64,000 bases of DNA from Oxyruncus cristatus. Taxonomy: Eukaryota; Chordata; Aves; Passeriformes; Cotingidae. The position numbers and the translations under genes are program-made. Each line of letters starts with the position of its first letter. Within the stretch, counting starts at the first letter, position 1. The stretch lies in contig VXAY01004719.1 in NCBI GenBank assembly GCA_013399855.1, forward strand, positions 1,919,014-1,983,013. Reading direction: 5' to 3'. A model generated the notes under the pieces. That model was not told the origin of the DNA. It ran no database searches and worked only from the letters and a program-made list of their open reading frames with translations. Positions 41,420-55,000 of this stretch are shown here, piece after piece.

Positions 41420-44400
41420 CTGAGAAAAGAAAAGGAAAGGAATACTGTTTACACATCAGTATTAAGCACCAAACTCCTTCACTTGCAGCATCTCTTTATT
41501 ACTCACTTTCATCAGCTCCTTCTTCCTACATAGATCCTTTTGATACAACTGCTTAATAAATGACATTGATAAGAAATAAACTAATTGATAAGGAAACATG
41601 AGAAATGTAATCAAAACTGAAGTCACTGAAGAATAACACTGAACATCTTATCTCAGAGAGAAGACAAACCTGAAAACACTTTGCATCACTGTGATTTAGA
41701 CCTGCAGTGCGATGCTTCTGCAAATGTATGCAAGGTCAGCTGTCTTGAATATTCACTCAAACCAAAGAGCTGGTATTTCCACTCATCCCAAAAACTGAGA
41801 GGGAAAATTTTAAAATAATTTTGACAAAGAATTATTCTGTGCACATGCACACCTTCCCCCGCAAGCCTCTCCTGTGCTGGATGCCCAAAAAATTACCAGC
41901 CAGAAACCATCACATTAAAGCTGTTTAAACACGGTACGCCTTCTAACTTCTAGTCCTGAACACTGTCATTGCTTTACGCTCCATCTAACAATCTGATTAC
42001 AGTTCAGCAGTCTTTTTGTGTTTGGTTTTTTTTTCCACTCTCCCCTTGAGTGCCAACCATCTGTCTACAGTCACCAAAACCAACATTACAAGGTCTGTAC
42101 CAGTAACTTACCACTTACTATAATACATCTATATTTTTTACGTGAAAATGTGATTCCAGCAGTACCGTGCACTGAAGAGCCTTTTCCAAGGCATTTGTTC
42201 AAATGTATTTTTCACTCACCATTCATTCTATTAATCAGAAAGAACAAAACATGCAGAGCTACTTGTAGATATACAGAAATAAAGACAAAAAGGCAAGGCT
42301 TGCTAAAAGACTTCTTTAGGACAATCCTGCAGGAATCCAAATTAGCATAAAGTAATTTCATGGTGTAGTAAAACAACTGGAAAAAGTAGCGAAGTTCTTT
42401 TTCATGTTTTGGTCTTGTTTCAATGTAGCCTTAATAGGTAAGACACACTGGAGGAAAGCGTGGCAGGGCAAGGAATGAGTAATGAATTGGCTACTGAAAA
42501 AAGAATTTATTTTTTCCCTTTTTTAAATCAAGTAGCTTTTAGCAAGGAATAGGATTTACTATACTGAGTAGATAAGAAGATCAAACAAACAGTAAAGACT
42601 AAAACCTGCAATAAACAATGTCCAAGTAATTTTTAAATGTGCATTGATTTGCTATCTGTCCAAAGTACAGGATCTTAAAGTAAATTCAAATCTGTTAGAA
42701 GTGTTTTCACTGCATTTACATCCTTAAGTGCCATATTAATTTTGTAGCCCTCCAATGAGAGGAAATTCAATCTCATGATTGCATAAGTGTTTGTTTATAA
42801 TTAGGGCAAGTCCAAAAGGCTTCTCTCTTCCTCTTTTTCAGTGAGGAAATACTCTTTCCTAAAACTAGTAACTGATAAATTAACACAATACACAACACAT
42901 CTGTACAATATACCAATATAAAAACACTTTAAAACTGAACTGTAAAGGTTCATAAGCAACTGTTTTAGTAGTACTCACTGGGGATGTTATTAGGTAAATT
43001 TCTATATATTTCGCATTTACTTCTAATAATTCTCTCTTCAACAGTTGATCTCAGATAACATATGTAATTTCAAAAATCTGTAATTAATGACCTTTCTTCT
43101 ATCAACTCCAGTTGGTAAAATATTATTTTAAAATGACATTATAACATTGAATACAGCTTTTAAAAGCATATTTGTGCTACCCACAGCCAGAAGAAATCAA
43201 GACCTATACACAAGCAAACAAGCCTCTCTGTGATGCCTCATGTTCAGGATTACTCCAGGCCCTTGCTCTGCAGCCAAAGATATTACACAAGGCTTTTTTC
43301 TACAGCCATGCCAGAAGAGCTTCAGGGGCAGCACAGAGGCACAAATCCCTTCAATTGGTGTTCCTGGAGAAAATGCTCCATCTTACTACAATGCAGGAGG
43401 GCTCACTACATCCATCCAAACCTACACTGTGCCCAGCTACAGGTGCATTACAGCTGTAAGAGCAGTCATTAAAATCTTTGTTAGGGTCATTAGGATCTTC
43501 CTAACAGCAACTCTCTCTTTAGGTCTACTAAATATCCACACCGGGATTCACAGTTCTTTCTGGCTCACATCTCCAAATACTGCTACAATAAACTTAGAAG
43601 TTCAGCATTAAAAAAATTTGACCTAATAGGTGTTCTGGTGGTTAAGAGGCCTTTGACCATCATAATATATTAGAAATGCAGAAGAGAATTTCTTTCCTAT
43701 GTCTGTGCAGCTTACACATTATAAAAAGTGTAAAAAATGGAAGTGTGAAATCAAATAAGCAGGATAACTTTAAAATTAAACTGAGGGGTGAAGACACTAC
43801 AGAAACACTCAACAAAACACTTTCCATGGCCAGTGGTCACAGTTATCTTTTCATTTTCTTAAAATGGGGTGCTGGCAGGGAGCCCTGTAATTCTGTCAAA
43901 AAGATATAAAGCCCCTCCAATTTCCCCTTTTGACTTCTGAAATACAGTGCAACTCTTCACCATCTGTTATTTTAAAGCAAAAACAGCAATGAACATATGG
44001 GCTTTCTTTCTCAACCAGCTGTAGTGTAGTTAAAGTTATAATACTAGCCTTTCTCTACGATAAATTTACATTAAAAACCTGGCCAGTAAAGCAATAGTGC
44101 CCAGCTTTACATTCTTTCCAAGAGAATTCCATAAGTCTGAAATTCATCAATGATGTACTTAGTAACTACAGAACATTTCCCCACAGAAAGTTACTTTCAT
44201 GCATGTGACTGGTCCATCACAGTTCAGAACAGGAATGTTAGATAATGTAAAATTTTTACAGCTTATTTTTGAGTAAGTTTTTGCTGAGTGTGGTAAGCTG
44301 GTCCCTGAGATCATAGTTTCAACTGAAGCGGCACAAGTACAGAAAACAACATAAAGAAAGATGAGTAAAACTGGTTCACAAAGCCAAGTTTATCTGAGAG

Positions 44401-47400
44401 AAGACACACAGAAGATGAAATCAATAAATAAACAAAAAACATTTGCACTCAATGTGGCTATGTACACAGTCAAAAAACTTGAAGGATCTCATTTAAACCT
44501 CTTCCTCGTTAAGAAGAGTAATAGTTATTTACCTTTATCAGGATGATTCAAAATCATGATTTTTCTATGGGCTGTTCGGATTTTGTCCTTGCCAGCAGAT
44601 GGACTGCAAAAATAAATATAAGTGCTTATCAGAAATGCGAAAGCACTCAGGTTAAAAATTAACAGGTTACACTGGCTTAAAAAATATTAAAACTTGAAAT
44701 TTTCACCATCTTGTGGACAAAACATAAAACTGCATCTCTAAGGAAGTAACAATAACAAAGGCGTGTAAGACACAGAGAATGACATTTTTCAAAAGCCTAT
44801 GTATTTCACACATACAAATATCTTTCAGGTTTTTGTAAAACACAATGCGTCCACTCATTTAAAATCAACAATTTTGAGGGGGTGGAATAAAAAAAAAATG
44901 AAAGCCCCAGCAGTTCTAGGGTGTATCTGGTTGGTTATTCTAGCATTAAATGCAAAAAAAAAAAATTTTTGCTCCAAGAAAATAAATATTTTTATGGCCA
45001 GTGACAAAACAACAAATATTTAATATTATCACATTTTGTTCTACTGTAAATATTTTTACAGCTGCTATAAATATTTCCCCTTTCTGCTGGTGCCTGAAAA
45101 AACCCCTGCACGTTGTTATTTCTGCAAAGCCGTTCAATGTGTTACATTCAGGGATATGCTGATTTACAGGTGCTACCTACATAATGTTGTTTCCTTCAAT
45201 GACAGATACATAAAATAGGTACTCGGCCTAAATTAAATACGTCCCTTACCAGACAAATAGCCACTTATGGATGCAGTATGCCAACAGAGTAGGGCTATCA
45301 TACGCAAAAGGACAGTTTGAACGCTTTAGTTTTTCATGATTTGTTAGTATGCAGAAATTAATCAGTGTTTTCCACTTCAGGTGACTTCTTAATCAGCGAT
45401 GATTCAATTAATTAATCTTTCTGTAGCTACAGTTTGAATGCAAGGTATCAGCCTAACTAAATTCCAGAGGTAAACAACCTCTCTAATTATTATTCTGTCA
45501 CAGTGAAATTAGGGTATCTTGCAAAAATAGTTCACAGAACTGCATAAGAAAAGAATACTTCAACAGAACAGAAAGTAGACTAGAAAGTGAGAATCAAACA
45601 GAGGGTGAAAGGCCTTGAACCATATAAACACAAACATGAAAAGACTCGTTTTCAGACAACTGAAAATAATAATCTATATTTTGATTTACAAAGCTGGTTT
45701 TTAATACTAAAAAGGAAAGCTGATATACCACATTTAGAAACGCTGATGGTCAAAGCATAACTGGGGAAAAGTGGCAGTTGCATGTTACAGAAAATCATGC
45801 AGGTCTGCTCGGAGAAGCAAATGTGAAAATGGTTCATGTTAAATTTGCTTGGTACGAGATATTGCTTATCCCACAGTTAGACTGGTCTCTAAAAATTCCT
45901 CATGACTCTAAAAAAATTTTTTCAACGTCAAAATCACATTTTCCTTGACTCACAACCTGAGTCACACCAATGTCATGCTGCCTTCAACATCAACTGGATG
46001 AGAAGTCTATCAGCTTGGTGGGAACAGTCAATATGCTGGAGGGCAGGGCTGGCATTCAGAGGGATCTGGGGAGGTTGCAAGAGTGGGGTGATAGGAACCC
46101 TTCACAAAACTCCACAAGGACAGGTGCAGAGCTCAGTGCTTGCAGCTCTAGAGGCTGGGGAACGGCTCTGCTGAAAGGGACTGTCGTGGTTTAGCCCATC
46201 CCCCCCAGTATTGGGGTAGAAAATTATTAACTCCCGATGAAAATGTGGCAAAGTAGCCAATCAGAGACTTTTGTGATGTCTCTACAAATGACACATTTAA
46301 CAAACCAGAAAAGAAAGGTGTTGCGCATAAGAAATTGCAGCAGAGAAGAACAAGAAATAGCGATGTAGCTTCCAAGGTCAGTGTAGCAGGAGGGGGGAGG
46401 AGAGGCCCAGGGGGGCCCCCTCTCCCCCTCCAGCAGGGGAAAAGACTTAAAAACTAAAACCCTTGTGGAAGATTATTTACAGTGAAAAAACCTTTGTGCG
46501 GCCCCTCCGCTCCGAGGCCTGGCCTGGCCCGGGGAGGGCAGGGATGGCTTAAGGCTAAGACTGAATCACCTGGAAGCTGCATGCAACAAGCTGCAGAAGA
46601 ATTGCAGCCACAGAATGGTGGAAAAGCCGGTAAACACTTCTTTGAGGGGTCGAGCCCCCTCACGACCTTGGGATTTTGTCCAAAAGCTGAGCCTAACACT
46701 AAGCCCCCCGATACTGCGGGTATGATGGCAGGATGACCCCTTTCACTGCAAATGTGGGGGTGGTGATGAACTGGAGTAGCTGACCACTGCTGAGAGCCAA
46801 GATTGGGCATCTGGCCAATTTGCAGATGACACCAAGTTGGTGGGGAGTGTTGATCTGCTGGAAGGCAGGAGAGCTCTGCAGAGGGACCTGGACAGACTGG
46901 AGAGCTGGGCTGATTCCAACGGGATGAGGTTCAACAAGGCCAAGTGCCGGGTCCTGCACTTTGGCCACAACAACCCNNNNNNNNNNNNNNNNNNNNNNNN
47001 NNNNNNNNNNNNNNNNNNNNNNNNNNNNNNNNNNNNNNNNNNNNNNNNNNNNNNNNNNNNNNNNNNNNNNNNNNNNNNNNNNNNNNNNNNNNNNNNNNNN
47101 NNNNNNNNNNNNNNNNNNNNNNNNNNNNNNNNNNNNNNNNNNNNNNNNNNNNNNNNNNNNNNNNNNNNNNNNNNNNNNNNNNNNNNNNNNNNNNNNNNNN
47201 NNNNNNNNNNNNNNNNNNNNNNNNNNNNNNNNNNNNNNNNNNNNNNNNNNNNNNNNNNNNNNNNNNNNNNNNNNNNNNNNNNNNNNNNNNNNNNNNNNNN
47301 NNNNNNNNNNNNNNNNNNNNNNNNNNNNNNNNNNNNNNNNNNNNNNNNNNNNNNNNNNNNNNNNNNNNNNNNNNNNNNNNNNNNNNNNNNNNNNNNNNNN

Positions 47401-50400
47401 NNNNNNNNNNNNNNNNNNNNNNNNNNNNNNNNNNNNNNNNNNNNNNNNNNNNNNNNNNNNNNNNNNNNNNNNNNNNNNNNNNNNNNNNNNNNNNNNNNNN
47501 NNNNNNNNNNNNNNNNNNNNNNNNNNNNNNNNNNNNNNNNNNNNNNNNNNNNNNNNNNNNNNNNNNNNNNNNNNNNNNNNNNNNNNNNNNNNNNNNNNNN
47601 NNNNNNNNNNNNNNNNNNNNNNNNNNNNNNNNNNNNNNNNNNNNNNNNNNNNNNNNNNNNNNNNNNNNNNNNNNNNNNNNNNNNNNNNNNNNNNNNNNNN
47701 NNNNNNNNNNNNNNNNNNNNNNNNNNNNNNNNNNNNNNNNNNNNNNNNNNNNNNNNNNNNNNNNNNNNNNNNNNNNNNNNNNNNNNNNNNNNNNNNNNNN
47801 NNNNNNNNNNNNNNNNNNNNNNNNNNNNNNNNNNNNNNNNNNNNNNNNNNNAAGTGGCTAGAGGTGGGAGGCAGACTCCCCTGCATTCCGATGGAGAGAG
47901 AGAGAGAGATCTTCAAGCTGCGGTGATTTGGAACTGTTACCTTAAAGACTTTTTTTCTTCTTCTTCCTCTAGACTGTTTTTGAAGAAAAGAAGGAGGGGT
48001 GGTATTTGTAAATATATAAGTTTGTTATTATAAGAAAACTAGTTAGAGTTGTTGTGTATATAAGTATTCCCTTAGTTCTTACCGTGTAGCAATAAATTTT
48101 AATATTAATCCCCATGTCAAGAGAACTGTTTTGCCTATACGAACTCTTCTTACCTATTAGTGAAATTTATGAGTTCATAAAAACTGTGCAGAAATCACAG
48201 GGCTAAACCTTTGACAGGGACTCAGGGCACAGCAAGAACATTACTCCACTGCAGTATGTTACTATGCCTCCAATACAAACACAAATCACAGGGTTTATAA
48301 GCATTTTATTGTTCGCTTTTTAGTTTAAGCAGAATATTAGAATAATTTATAAGCCATTAGAAGTCTCTTACAAAAAAAGTCTCTTACATGTTTTCGGCAT
48401 GAGCATTCCACATTCCTGCAACATGCATTTGTTTGATTCAATACTTGCTAAACTAAAACATATTGATGCAACACACCTACCTTACACCTAAAATAAGACT
48501 AGCTTCTCGCCTACTCATTTTCTGTTCAAATCCTCCTTTATAGTATGATGAAAAACTCTAAAAAGAAGAAAGGGAAAAGAAGCAATAATTAGTTTCATGT
48601 ACAAGGTGCCAGGAACTAAATCGTATTTATATGACCTCATTCAGAGCATTACATTCATCTATAATTTATTTCAAAGGCATGGAATGACTGCAAACCAGCT
48701 AATATGAAAGGACTTCTCCTGAGTGTTAACACATGCAAAAATTGACTTAAAAATAACTATCTGTGTTTTCAAAATCTTCCTTTCTGTGTTTTTACAATCT
48801 TCTACTGTTAATAAGAGATATTAATAGCCACAACCATTAAAATCCTACCTTCAGGCAAAAAAGTCCAGAATTAAAGTACATACTAGCACAGAGTAGTACA
48901 GTGTTTGTGTTGGGGAGGGCAGGGGAAGGAAAGCTGGATACTTTTTGAGGACAGCTTAGGTAACATCATAACAAAAAATGACAAAGTATGTCATCCAAGG
49001 AAATTACTGACTCCAGATATTTCTACAAAGACAGTAGGTAAAAACAACAACAGAGATAAGAACAGATAAATACAATATACTGATGAAAAGTCAGTATCTT
49101 TTTTCCACTTGAAGGAATTTTACTTAAAAAAAAATATGAGTTCTTTAAAGGAAACCTGAAAATTACCAAAAAGAAACAATTAAAAGGCTTAGCATAAAGC
49201 CACAACCTCTGTTTCAGAAAAATCACTGAGCTGGAGAACACTGGAAAGTAGTAAAGTACAGGGAAATCCTAACCAACTTTTGCCTTTACATCCTTCTCCC
49301 AACACCAATGACTGACAATGCTTAGATACAGGATCTGAGGTTAATTTTTTTAAACTTCTTATCATGTGAGACTTTATCCACTGCTTTAAGAAGGGAAGAA
49401 AAAACAGTGGGAAAAAACATTTAAAAAGAGGAGATGGAGATAAGAGTAAAACATTACAACAATTAACTGTCATAGGAAATGGGTCGAAGGCATATTTGTC
49501 AACTATAGACCTATTTTAAATTAAAAAAAATAATTTACTGAACGACCACCGATGGTTAGCAGTGATCTCACAGTAAACCTTTCTGTAAGTCCCAGAGGCA
49601 GCAGATGTAGCTCCAAGACAGCCTGCCTTGGGGAACTGGCACACAGAAATCACTTAACAAGACTGATTTTTTTTCCTCAATGCAAAACCTATCAACTGGG
49701 GAAAAATAAGCTTCTTTTGTTGCTATCAAAGGGAAGTCTGGCCCAAGAGCTGAGATTATTTTCAAGTGTTCCTTTTACCCCCAGGGAAAAATATGCCTGG
49801 CCCTTAATAAAACACTCTTCTCACTAAATATAGCCATCCAAATTCAGTGAAAATTTTGCCTTATGTCTACACAAACTCTCTTATGTAATTTCAAAAGCAT
49901 TAAAGCATTTAAAGGGCTCTGCCTACGAAATCTAAGTAAAGACTTTAATTAAACTTAGAAGAGACATTCTTCCCAAAGTGTGGTTCAGAAATACCTACTG
50001 CTACCATAAAGTCACATACAGCCACAGAAAGATTTTCTCGTGTGCTGTTATGATCCAAAACTAATTTTATCTTCCTTCTTTCCATCGCAAAACATGCACC
50101 AAACAACCACTACTGTGACACTACAGGTATCAAAGCTGAAGTAACTCTGGACATTGTTGAAGAACCGCTTCTATAGCTACAGGGTAACACAAACCAGGTT
50201 TGTAACAGTGCACATCAACATTACAGGCTAGAGTATGTAACATGAGGGGAATATACAAGGCTTCTCTTGTTCTCTGAGAGGAAATGATGCTAATAATTTA
50301 ATGGTCAACAGATAACACTCTTGAGGAGGCAGAACTGCACAGAAATTTGCAATGAGGCCAAACAACTATTACAGCCAGGAGAGGAAAGCACAATTTAATG

Positions 50401-52025
50401 TCCTCTGAAAGATTTCTCCAGAGCTTCTCCCAAAGCAGCCTAGGTGCAGATGTTTCCTGAAAAGGTTAATTCTTCTCTGCCCTTCAACTCTGATACACAA
50501 CTCTAACACAGGAGAACTCTGGTTCAGTATTCATGTAAAGAAGAGTAATATTTGAACTATCTGTACCACAGCTTGTCTCTGTTCTTGGTAGGTTTCATCT
50601 AAAATACTATTTGAAATGTAAGAATAGGGAGGGATGGCTATAGGCTTACATTCATAAATATTTTTTCATGTTTTTAAAGTCTACTTTCTTGACAGTGTTC
50701 TAACCTCAGGAAGCCTTGATTCAGTTCACTTCCAAGAGGAATGAAAAAAGAAATTTTGGTGTCTGTGTCCTTTTGTACATAAACAAAGAAGTTTGTTGAA
50801 CTGGTCTTCAAGAAAAAAAAAAAATTTCCTCAGAAATGAAGGATGTAGCAAGAATAATCAATTCTTAAATTAAAATCTTCATCCTAAACAGAATTTATAG
50901 TAAAAGGAAATCAGACATAAAAGCCATTTTTCCCACTGGTTAGAAAAAAGGGGAAGAAACATTTAGCATTCATTTTAGGAAACACCTTGGCAAATTTCTA
51001 CTTCTCTAATGAAACAACTTTTGCATGCTACTCAAAGTGAAGCATTTTTTTCCTAGTTGTAAATTTTAAGTAATAGCTGTAATGATATTTTTCTGCTATG
51101 AGAACTCCTCAGTGAGCAGGCAGTTCTAGATACTTGATTATTTATTAACTCCAGAAATTGCAAAGAAAATTCAGTACTGAAAAAAATCATTGAAATGAGG
51201 TCTCCATTTCTTTGTACTACTTGGGGGGAGGGGAGGCTATAATTTAATTTACTCAATTTTCTTGCACATTATTACTGCTTAGCAACTTATGTAAGCAAAT
51301 TCTCTGTCCTGAACAAATGCTATTAATAGGTTTGGGGCAGGGGGAGGGACAGAAAATGGCTGCACTTGCTTTGCAAATGTGTATTCAGTCTTGCAAATTT
51401 TCACAAAAGCAATCTGCTAGGAAAATCCAATGCATATGGGCCATGACACCTTCATGATACTTTTTCCGACATTGCACAGGAAAAGCCTGATCACTGTTTC
51501 CATGCCAGTTAAGAGACTGAAAACACCAAAACTAAGACCATCAAATGGAGTAGTGAATTTTTCTGAAAACTCTATATGTTGTTGTTCCAGCACCAATAAA
51601 GTCCTCCACTGAAAAGGTAACAAACACTGGAAGGAAAAAAAAACAAAACATAAAACCCAAACTACAATAATAAACTATTTAGAAGCTGTTACATAATACA
51701 GAGTCTAATTTTGCTTACATCAACTTCCTCAAATTTAGTTAGAGGGAAAAAAATAAAATGGCCCACAAATCACAGTGTTCTCTGGAAACTTGATTTTCAA
51801 TTAAGAGCAAGAGAGATGGTGGCTACCCTCACCTTTCAATTCAGAACTCTATGAGTCTGCACAGAATCAGATCCAATAAGGGAAACATGATGCAAAAGTC
51901 TAATGAAGTGCTATAGAAGACATCCTTTTCTTATGGAACACAGAATTTTCGGGATAGTGGGATTTGAGTATTTTGACAGTTCATTTGGCCTAGAATTGCT
52001 GTTTCTGTGCTCAGTATCTTTGTTG

Positions 52026-52079
<54 letters not shown>

Positions 52080-55000
52080 CCTTCAGCATCATTAATTCAG
52101 CAGAGAAAGGTAATGAATGCTACTGAAATACTTGCCTTTTTAGTTCACATTTTAAGGACACATTGGGATATTAACATTATAATTAATAGCATTTATTCTG
52201 AGAAAGAAAAGCCAATTGACTACTTAGTGCCATGCACCTTCTACTGGCAACAGACTCTTGTCACTACACACAGAAACAAAACAGTGTCACTGACATCTGT
52301 GATGACAGTGATAAAGCTAGGCTCAAACTGAAAAAGCATTTCTCCGGAAGTGAGCATTATGTCTTTTCATAAAGGGGAAATGACAATGTTTCCTCTAATG
52401 CCTTTCTCCACTGAAATAAAAATGGCAGAAAACTTTAAGGCTAAATTACAACAGTATTTACAAATATATATTCTTAAATATGAAGTAACTGCTTTAAGTT
52501 GAAGTTAAGTGAGAGGTAAAAGTTCAGAATAAAACATAACATTTTTACTTGCCTTTACTTACTATTTTTGACTAAAAGATGAGTGCACTTGTTGACTGTT
52601 CACACTACTTACTTAGGTAAGTAACTAAGAAGTGTCAAATACTCAAGATACAGCCAGCAGCATTTTAAATGATCATTTTGTAATTGCTCAACTTGACCTT
52701 TCTGATGTCATTTATTAGTGAGCAGGAAGAAAGAATAAACAGCATCTGTATTATCTTGTGTGACTGGGAGGGACCAACATGAATTGTGACTTCTACTGCA
52801 AACAAAGGAGGGAAAGAATTGTAAATGGGGAGGAAGAGTGGGGGCTCACTGAGAGAACAAGATAGCTTTTGAATAGGCAGCTGCTTCGCAGACTCAAAAA
52901 AAAAAAAAGGCAATGAAGGACAGGATTTGATTCTAGAAAGCTAGAATAACCACTGGAAATTACAGCGACCAAGCTGGCAGAAGAAAAAACATTAAAAAAA
53001 TACAATCCAAGAAAGTAGTAGCTGCAAACTAGTAAAAATCAAATGATCTTGGCTAAGAATTATATAAGGTTCTTAAATTTGGACGGCAGTTGTAGAAGAA
53101 AAATACTATCACTATCCTCACAAATGTCACAAGTGACTACTGTAAAGCTGACAAATATATTCAGTTAATAGCAATCAGGAAGAGAGTTTTTACTGTATTC
53201 AGCAGATCTCATCTTACACTGAAAACTTGTATTTTCAAGTTAAAAAATAGAATAGCAGAAGGGAGATACTCTAGTGGAATAATCAACCCACAATTCTGGG
53301 CAGTAAGGGAGGAAGATAGAGTAAGTAAGATGGAGGATACTACTCCAGGGACTAGGAACACTCAGAATGCAGAAGCTTCTGGTTTGCTCTTTACAGTTGT
53401 TCATGAATTCTGCAGGCCTCAAAAGTCACTGTGGTAAAAATGAGATAGGTATGTAACGAACTTGGCTCAGCCAGTACTGAGGGGTACAGTTTCCAAGGAA
53501 CAGACACCTCTCAGTGCAGTAGCATGTCATATTTCAATGTGTTAAAAAGAGTCACTGCCTGCTTTCTCATATGAACACATCTGAATTTAGATTCTCTAGC
53601 CTATATCTAAAAACGGATAGAAAAAGAATTGCTGGAGTATAACTGCTAGAAAGGGAGGAAGAGTGAAGATTGAAGCACTCCCTACCCAGAAGCCACATGT
53701 ACTGCTAGATACATCTAGCAAGCCTTCAAGTCACACTGTATCTTTATCATGTGAAAGCAATTTAATTCACAGTACCTAAAGTCCCCCCTGCTGTTTTGGC
53801 AGGCAACCTGGGAATCTCTCAAAGATTACTTTGAAAAAGAAAAAAAAAATTGGCATTGGTCTCACAACAGCAATGCAATAGAGGGACAGAGAGCAAAAAA
53901 CAAATCCAGGACCACCATTTTTGGCTGACACACATCACAATGAAGAACAAATGTGAACCAGCCCCAAGGGGACAGCTGAGTCTTCTCCTCCCCAGGAAGC
54001 TTGTCTTGATCAAGCTTCCCTCTTCAGCACATGAACACCAAGGACAGATGGCAAACGAATTTGGACTGCAGTGTCTATCTAGAGCGGCTCTGTGTTGCAA
54101 CTGGCCTAACATTAGTAGGTACAATGCTAATGATCATGTTTTTAAAAAAACTTACCTTTGATTTATTTTTCAGGAAATAATAATCTGCAACAACTACTCC
54201 CTGATCACACTCACCCATCCACATCAAAAGGGGAATTGTATTCCTTTGCTGGGATAAGAGTTCAGAGACTATGAACTCTGAAGTAACAAACTGCCAGAAG
54301 CAGACACCTACCTCACTGGGAATCACTTTAATCAAACGGGAATTGAACATATGTATTTATTTACCAGAGGAAAACACAGCCACTGAAGCAGAAAGTAAAT
54401 GCTCTCAAATATTCCCTGCATATGCTCCTCTCATAACACTCCACGTCTTGATTTTTTATGTTATTATTATATATAAGGCCAAATCAAAGAACAAAAACTT
54501 GGTTAAAAGTTCAAATTAGCTGGGGAAGGAAAAAAGACAACTCATATGTGAATCAGAACACAAGCTCCCCCATCTCCATGGCAACCTTTCCTACAAGTTT
54601 ATCAATTTAACACTATATTTTTAACACTATATCTAAAAGACTAAATCCTTTTACTTTTAGCTTCTTGAAACGAAACTGCATGTCACCACTTTACAATCTT
54701 TAGGCATTAGTGATTGTCTCACAGCACACTTCAACAATTTACCATACACTTACTAGTAAGTAAGTGTATAGTATCATACACTTGCTAGGGTTCCAAAGCA
54801 AGGAACATTGATAGAAAGGCTAGAACTGTTTATCCAACTTACAAACCACCATAAATATTTAAAACATAGCAGACAATACACCAAAACATACACGATAGGG
54901 AGCAGCCCTATCCTGGGTAAAAAACAAACTATGTGGCACTTCCCGTATTTAACATAAAGTGTCTCCTTTCTGAATACTAGAAATACAAAATCATACATTT

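Larger units (their letters stand above)
44604..48480 (-). other. DNAJC15: DNAJC15 intron 4, with nested repeats and assembly gap
   Basis: Intron of nominal length 3877 bases, including 875 undetermined bases. Its centre (about 45980-48145) is a composite of CR1 and LTR-like DNA on the + strand, opposite to the gene. The remaining flanks are ordinary AT-rich intron. Confidence 0.9.

Noticed and set aside
43172..43611. Three overlapping ORFs of 80-123 codons in DNAJC15 intron 5
   Set aside because: They are different frames of the same stretch, without recognisable similarity, splice sites or repeat identity. Treated as chance.
46699..48033. ORFs of 300-405 codons spanning 46699-48033 on both strands
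   Set aside because: They consist mostly of undetermined residues because they run through the 875-base N gap. Their real ends are CR1 or LTR sequence.
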